Source: Gigaspora margarita
Lineage: Eukaryota; Glomeromycota; Glomeromycetes; Diversisporales; Gigasporaceae
Direction: 5' to 3'
Assembly: GCA_009809945.1 (NCBI GenBank)
Contig: WTPW01000772.1
Span: 158,980 to 222,979, forward strand
DNA: 64,000 bases
Made by a program: the position numbers and the translations under genes. The notes under the pieces were generated by a model that was not told the DNA's origin, searched no databases, and worked only from the letters and a program-made list of their open reading frames with translations. Of this stretch, positions 60,701 to 64,000 are shown piece by piece (positions within the stretch are counted from its first letter, which is position 1; every line of letters starts with the position of its first letter).

Positions 60701-63700
60701 CAAAAAAGTTCAAAATATTTAGTTAATAAAGTTCTCGATTAAATATTATTTCTATTCTTTTTATTTACATTTTTAACTACTAGTATGTATGTATAGAATT
60801 TGTTAAAAAAAATATCTAAAATTTTGTAAGAACTCTTTATTAAAATATAACACTTTCTATTCGTTAACTTACATTCTAAACTAACAGGAAGTATGTATAG
60901 AACTTATTCAAAACTATCTACACATTTTATGATCAAAAGAATTCTTTATTAAACTATTACTTTTCTATTTTACTTACGTGTTAAACTAACAGGTGGTATG
61001 TATAGAATTTATTCAAAAAAGATCTACACATTTTATAATCATAGATTCTTTATTAAACTATTTTATTTATGTGTTAAACTACCAGTTTGTATGTATAAAA
61101 CTTAAAAAGATCTAAACATTTTTATTGTCAACAGAATTCTCTATTAAAATGTTATCTTTCTACATAATTTTTATTTACGTGTTAAATTACCAGGGCGTAT
61201 GTATATAATTATTTGAAAAAGATTCATATATTTTATAGTCATTGGAATTTCTCTTAAAATATTACTTTTCAATTCTTTTATCTACATGTTAAAATACCAG
61301 GGAGTATGTATAGAATTTATTCAAAAGATATATTTTATAGTCAATTGAATTCTCTACTAAACTATTAATTTTCTATTTTACTTTATGTATTAAACTAACA
61401 GTTGGTATGTATAGGATTTATTTACAAATGATCTACACATTTTATAGTCAATTTAATTTTCTACGAAATATTATTTTCCTATTCTTTCACTTACATTTAA
61501 ACTACCAGTTGGTATGTAAAGAATGAATTTATTTATAAGAAGACCTACAAGTTATATAGGCCATATAGTTAATAAAACTCTAATAAATATTATATTTCTA
61601 TTCTTTTACTTGCATTTTGACTACTAGCCTGTATGTATAGAATCATTTGAAGAAGGTCTACACATTTTATAGTCAATAGAATTATCTTTAAATATTAATT
61701 TTCTATATGTTAAACTGCTAGCGGGTATGTATAGATTTATTCAAAAAGTTCTACATATCCATAGTTAACAATTCTCCACTAAAAACATTATTTTCTATTC
61801 TTTTACATATGTATTAAATAACTAGCTGGTATGTATAGAATTTATTTACACATTTTATAGTCAATGGAATTCTTTATTAAAATATTACTTTTTTGTTCTT
61901 TTATTTACACGTTAAATTATAGCTTGTATGTATAGAATTTATTTAAAAAAATCTACACATTCTATAATCAATAGAATTTTCTTCTAACATATTACTTTTC
62001 TATTCTTTATTAACGTGTTAAACTACTAGTTTGTATGTATAAATGTGGTAGATTAGTATTATTAATTTCCTGGGAGTTTAAAAATTACAGCAGAGATTCC
62101 CGATGATCATAGGATACAGATGGCCCGAAGGGTCATCTGTATCATATGATCATCGGGAATCTCTGCTGTAATTTTTAAGCTCACAGGAAATTCATGAGTA
62201 ATACCCTGACTTACGTTGTTCATGCCTACCTTCATTATAATTTCACGTGATTATTTGTGACCGGGAATCTTCCCATGGAAGATTCCCGGTCATGATATGA
62301 TCTCGTGGGAAATTATAATGAAGGTAGGCATGAACAACAAATAGTAAGACAGGGTATTATGCTGAAAATTTTCCGTATTTTATTATGAAATTGTAGAATT
62401 ACCCCAAATTTCAGCATAATCTATTTATTCCAAAAAGATCTACACATTTTATTATTAATAGAATTCTTTATTAAAATATTATCTTTCTGTTCTTTTTATT
62501 GCGTGTTAAACTATCAGAGAGTATGTATAGAATTATTTATAATCTACACATTTAATAATCAATAGAATTCTCTATTAAAATATTACTTTCGTGTTAAACT
62601 ACCAGGTGGTATGTGTAGAATTTATTTATAAAAGATCTACACAGTTTATAGTTAACAGAATTCTCTACTAAGATATTATTTATTTATTTATTTTTTTTTA
62701 CTTCATATATTAAATTACTAGTTGGTATGTACAAAATTTATCCACAGATTTTATGATTATCAGTAATAGAATGCTCTATTAAAATATTATTATTCTGTTT
62801 TTTATTTATGTGTCAAACTACTAGTTGGTATGTATAGAATCATTCAAAAAGATATACATATTTTATTGAATTAAAATATTTACTTACATATTAAATTACC
62901 AGCGTGTATGTATAAAATTTATTTAAAAAAGATGGTAGTTGATAGAATTTTCTATTAAAATATTACTTTCTGTTCTTTTATTTACATGCTAAACTACTAG
63001 TTGGTATGTATAAAATTTATTCAAGAATTTAATTCGATATTATTACATACTTATTCTTTTACTTGCATGTTATACTATCAGTTTGTATGTATAGAATTTT
63101 TTTAAAAAATAAAAGATCAATGTTTTATAGTTAGTAGAATTTTCTGTTAAAATATTATTTCTATTCTTTCAATTACATCTTAAATTACTAGGGGGTATGT
63201 ATTACACATTTTATAGCCAATCAAATTCTCTATTAAAATATTACATTCAATCCTTTTATTACATGTTCAATAAAAAACTACCAGGAGGTATGTATAGAGT
63301 TTATTCAGAAAAAATTTATAAATTTATAGTTAATATTCTTGTGCCTAAATTATTAGACGGTATATATATAGAAACTATTTTAAAAAAATCAAAAGACTTT
63401 ATATCCAATAGATTCCTCTATTAAATAATATCTTTCTATTCCACCATTAAACTACCAGGACGTATGTATAGAATTTATTCAAAAAAGATCTACTGTACAT
63501 AATAAAATTTTATATTAAATATTACTTTTTTTTTTACTTTGTTAAACTACCAGAAAGTATGTATATAACTTATTCAAAGGGTCTACACATTTTATATTTA
63601 ATAAAATTTCTATTAAAATATTACTTTCCATTCTTCACTTACTGTTAAACTACCAGAGAGTATGTATAGAATTTATTCAAAATTTATAGTTAATAGAATT

Positions 63701-64000
63701 CTCTATTAAAATGTTATTTTTCTGTTCTTTTATTTATATGTTAAACTACCAGGACGTATGTTTAGAATCTACTCAAAAAAGAACTATACATTTTATAGTC
63801 AATATAATTTTTATTTAAATCTTACTTTTCTATTCTTTTATTTGCGTGTTAATTACCAGTTGGTATGTATAGAATTTATTTACACATTTTATATTTATAT
63901 TTATAGTAGTAGAATTCTTTATTAAATATTATTTTTTTATTCCTTATGTATTGAACTACTAGTTAGTAAGTATAAACTTTATTTTACACATTTATAGTCA
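54720..64000 (+). CDS. SPRY-TPR protein gene with a one-codon-per-intron tail; runs off the window
   Basis: Ordinary exons: 54720-54801, 54937-55042, 55124-55176, 55241-55408, 55484-55588 and 55663-56014 (phases 1, 2, 1, 1, 1 and 2 at their ends), giving 288 codons plus two bases. Residues about 24-171 form a RanBPM-type SPRY domain ([58 protein letters not shown]). Residues about 215-282 form two TPR units ([36 protein letters not shown]). SPRY and TPR are both protein-binding folds, so an adaptor role is likely. From 56015 on, the gene continues through the tandem intron array described separately. With all 74 visible micro-exons the protein would reach at least 362 residues. The intron positions in the SPRY part are inferred from family similarity and are all GT-AG. 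No stop is reached in the window. Confidence 0.82.
56015..56107 (+). other. First intron of the array, starting at the TPR-exon donor
   Basis: The TPR exon ends in GAACT before GTAAGT (56015). The intron that follows is itself a recognisable copy of the repeat (GAATTATTCAAAAATATCTACACATTTTATAG-type blocks, then a T/C tract and CACATAG). This joins the array to the gene with the canonical donor at its head. Without splicing, translation would stop at the TAA at 56016-56018. Confidence 0.8.
57449..57689. mobile_element. TA-flanked MITE inside one intron of the array
   Basis: Inverted ends CTGTGATCGCCCGATGATCG / CGATATCGGATGATCACAG lie between TA dinucleotides. It interrupts the intron between the micro-exons at 57429 and 57789, whose AG and GTATGT sites remain intact. 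Confidence 0.75.
62068..62358. repeat. Two adjacent hairpin elements inside one intron of the array
   Basis: Palindrome 62068-62192 (arms TTTCCTGGGAGTTTAAAAAT..., loop GGCCCGAAGGGTC) is followed by palindrome 62199-62358 (arms AATACCCTGACTTACG-like, centre GGGAATCTTCCCATGGAAGA). Both lie between the micro-exons at 62030 and 62518. Splice motifs on either side are preserved. Confidence 0.75.

Larger units (their letters stand above)
56015..64000 (+). repeat. Array of 75 tandem paralogous introns separated by 3-nt micro-exons
   Basis: Each unit reads: GT donor, TATAGAATTTATTC, AGATCTACACATTTTATAG, TCAATAGAATTCTCTATTAA, a T/C-rich tract, GTTAAACTAC (branch-point-like) and AG. Units vary from about 75 to 125 bp with many indels. 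AG and the next GT are always exactly 3 nt apart (74/74). The donor is GTATGT in 70, GTATAT at 57060 and 63360, GTACGT at 60091, GTAAGT at 63966. Micro-exon starts: 56108, 56212, 56297, 56399, 56481, 56581, 56657, 56754, 56852, 56948, 57057, 57123, 57227, 57321, 57429, 57789, 57892, 57994, 58109, 58203, 58309, 58413, 58511, 58616, 58725, 58832, 58927, 59034, 59117, 59204, 59310, 59396, 59492, 59602, 59711, 59810, 59904, 59997, 60088, 60199, 60303, 60397, 60490, 60595, 60681, 60784, 60888, 60993, 61086, 61194, 61301, 61402, 61509, 61628, 61722, 61826, 61923, 62030, 62518, 62606, 62722, 62825, 62903, 63001, 63082, 63192, 63285, 63357, 63459, 63554, 63657, 63753, 63860, 63963. Twenty-seven different triplets occur (TTG 11, TTT 8, GAT 6, GAC 5, GGA 4; others 1-3). 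First base: G 34, T 24, C 10, A 6. That these are spliced as exons is inference; the pattern itself is seen. Confidence 0.85.

Noticed and set aside
63197-63424. 75-residue ORF in the intron array
   Set aside because: It spans three repeat units and their splice motifs. It is a chance open stretch in the unspliced repeat.
56108-63965. Reading each micro-exon as one whole codon
   Set aside because: The TPR exon ends in phase 2, so triplets straddle codons. The whole-codon reading also meets a TGA at 57892.
56015-64000. Reading the array as an ordinary satellite
   Set aside because: A plain satellite would have indels and substitutions spread over all columns. Here units vary widely in length, but the AG to GT distance is always 3 nt, and the first unit starts at a splice donor of a coding exon.

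Overview
The window looks like a chromosomal piece of an early-diverging filamentous fungus, most probably an arbuscular mycorrhizal (Glomeromycotina, Rhizophagus-like) genome. The reasons are very low GC, a few intron-rich eukaryotic genes scattered in a sea of transposon relics, fungal splice sites (GTATGT/GTAAGT...AG), TTAGGG-like telomeric words, and gene families that are large in those fungi (TPR proteins, kinase fragments, RanBPM-type SPRY proteins, O-fucosyltransferase-like enzymes). The species assignment is inference.

Genes. (1) 2180-5990, minus: a 19-exon USP7/Ubp15-like gene (MATH, USP fold, ubiquitin-like region) that I could splice into one open 783-residue frame, yet all three catalytic positions are substituted. 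(2) 8761-10133, minus: a frameshifted TPR-array/kinase-tail pseudogene. (3) 26853-28167, plus: a two-exon putative seven-helix membrane protein with a very long Asn/Asp-rich repeat loop. (4) 40685-41971 and 43361-44554, plus: two single-exon type II membrane glycosyltransferases of O-fucosyltransferase type. (5) 54720 to beyond 64000, plus: a SPRY-TPR gene whose six ordinary exons run into an array of paralogous introns.

The most striking object is the tail of gene 5. From 56015 to the window end there are 75 tandem, diverged copies of one intron of about 105 bp (the last cut by the window edge). Between consecutive copies lie exactly three nucleotides: 74 of 74 junctions read AG-NNN-GT (70 of them AG-NNN-GTATGT). 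The NNN takes 27 different values while the splice motifs stay fixed. The first intron copy begins exactly at the GTAAGT donor ending the TPR exon. If every NNN is a 3-nt micro-exon, the phase inherited from the TPR exon stays open through the whole array, whereas both other phases hit stops. This would be a gene that spells its C-terminus one codon per intron.

Repeats fill the rest. At least nine hAT-like elements have recognisable terminal inverted repeats and 8-bp target duplications, often exact, and many are built from a stuttered short word (GGCATGCC, GGTCTGACCC, GGTCCTAGG, TTTCGG). There are also TA-flanked MITEs, fold-back palindromes up to about 1.1 kb, a tRNA-derived SINE inserted into a palindrome, a LINE RNase H fragment, a roughly 105-bp minisatellite (34470-37545), and an 814-base assembly gap inside a palindromic element. 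Layers of insertion can be ordered by nesting and by CpG loss.
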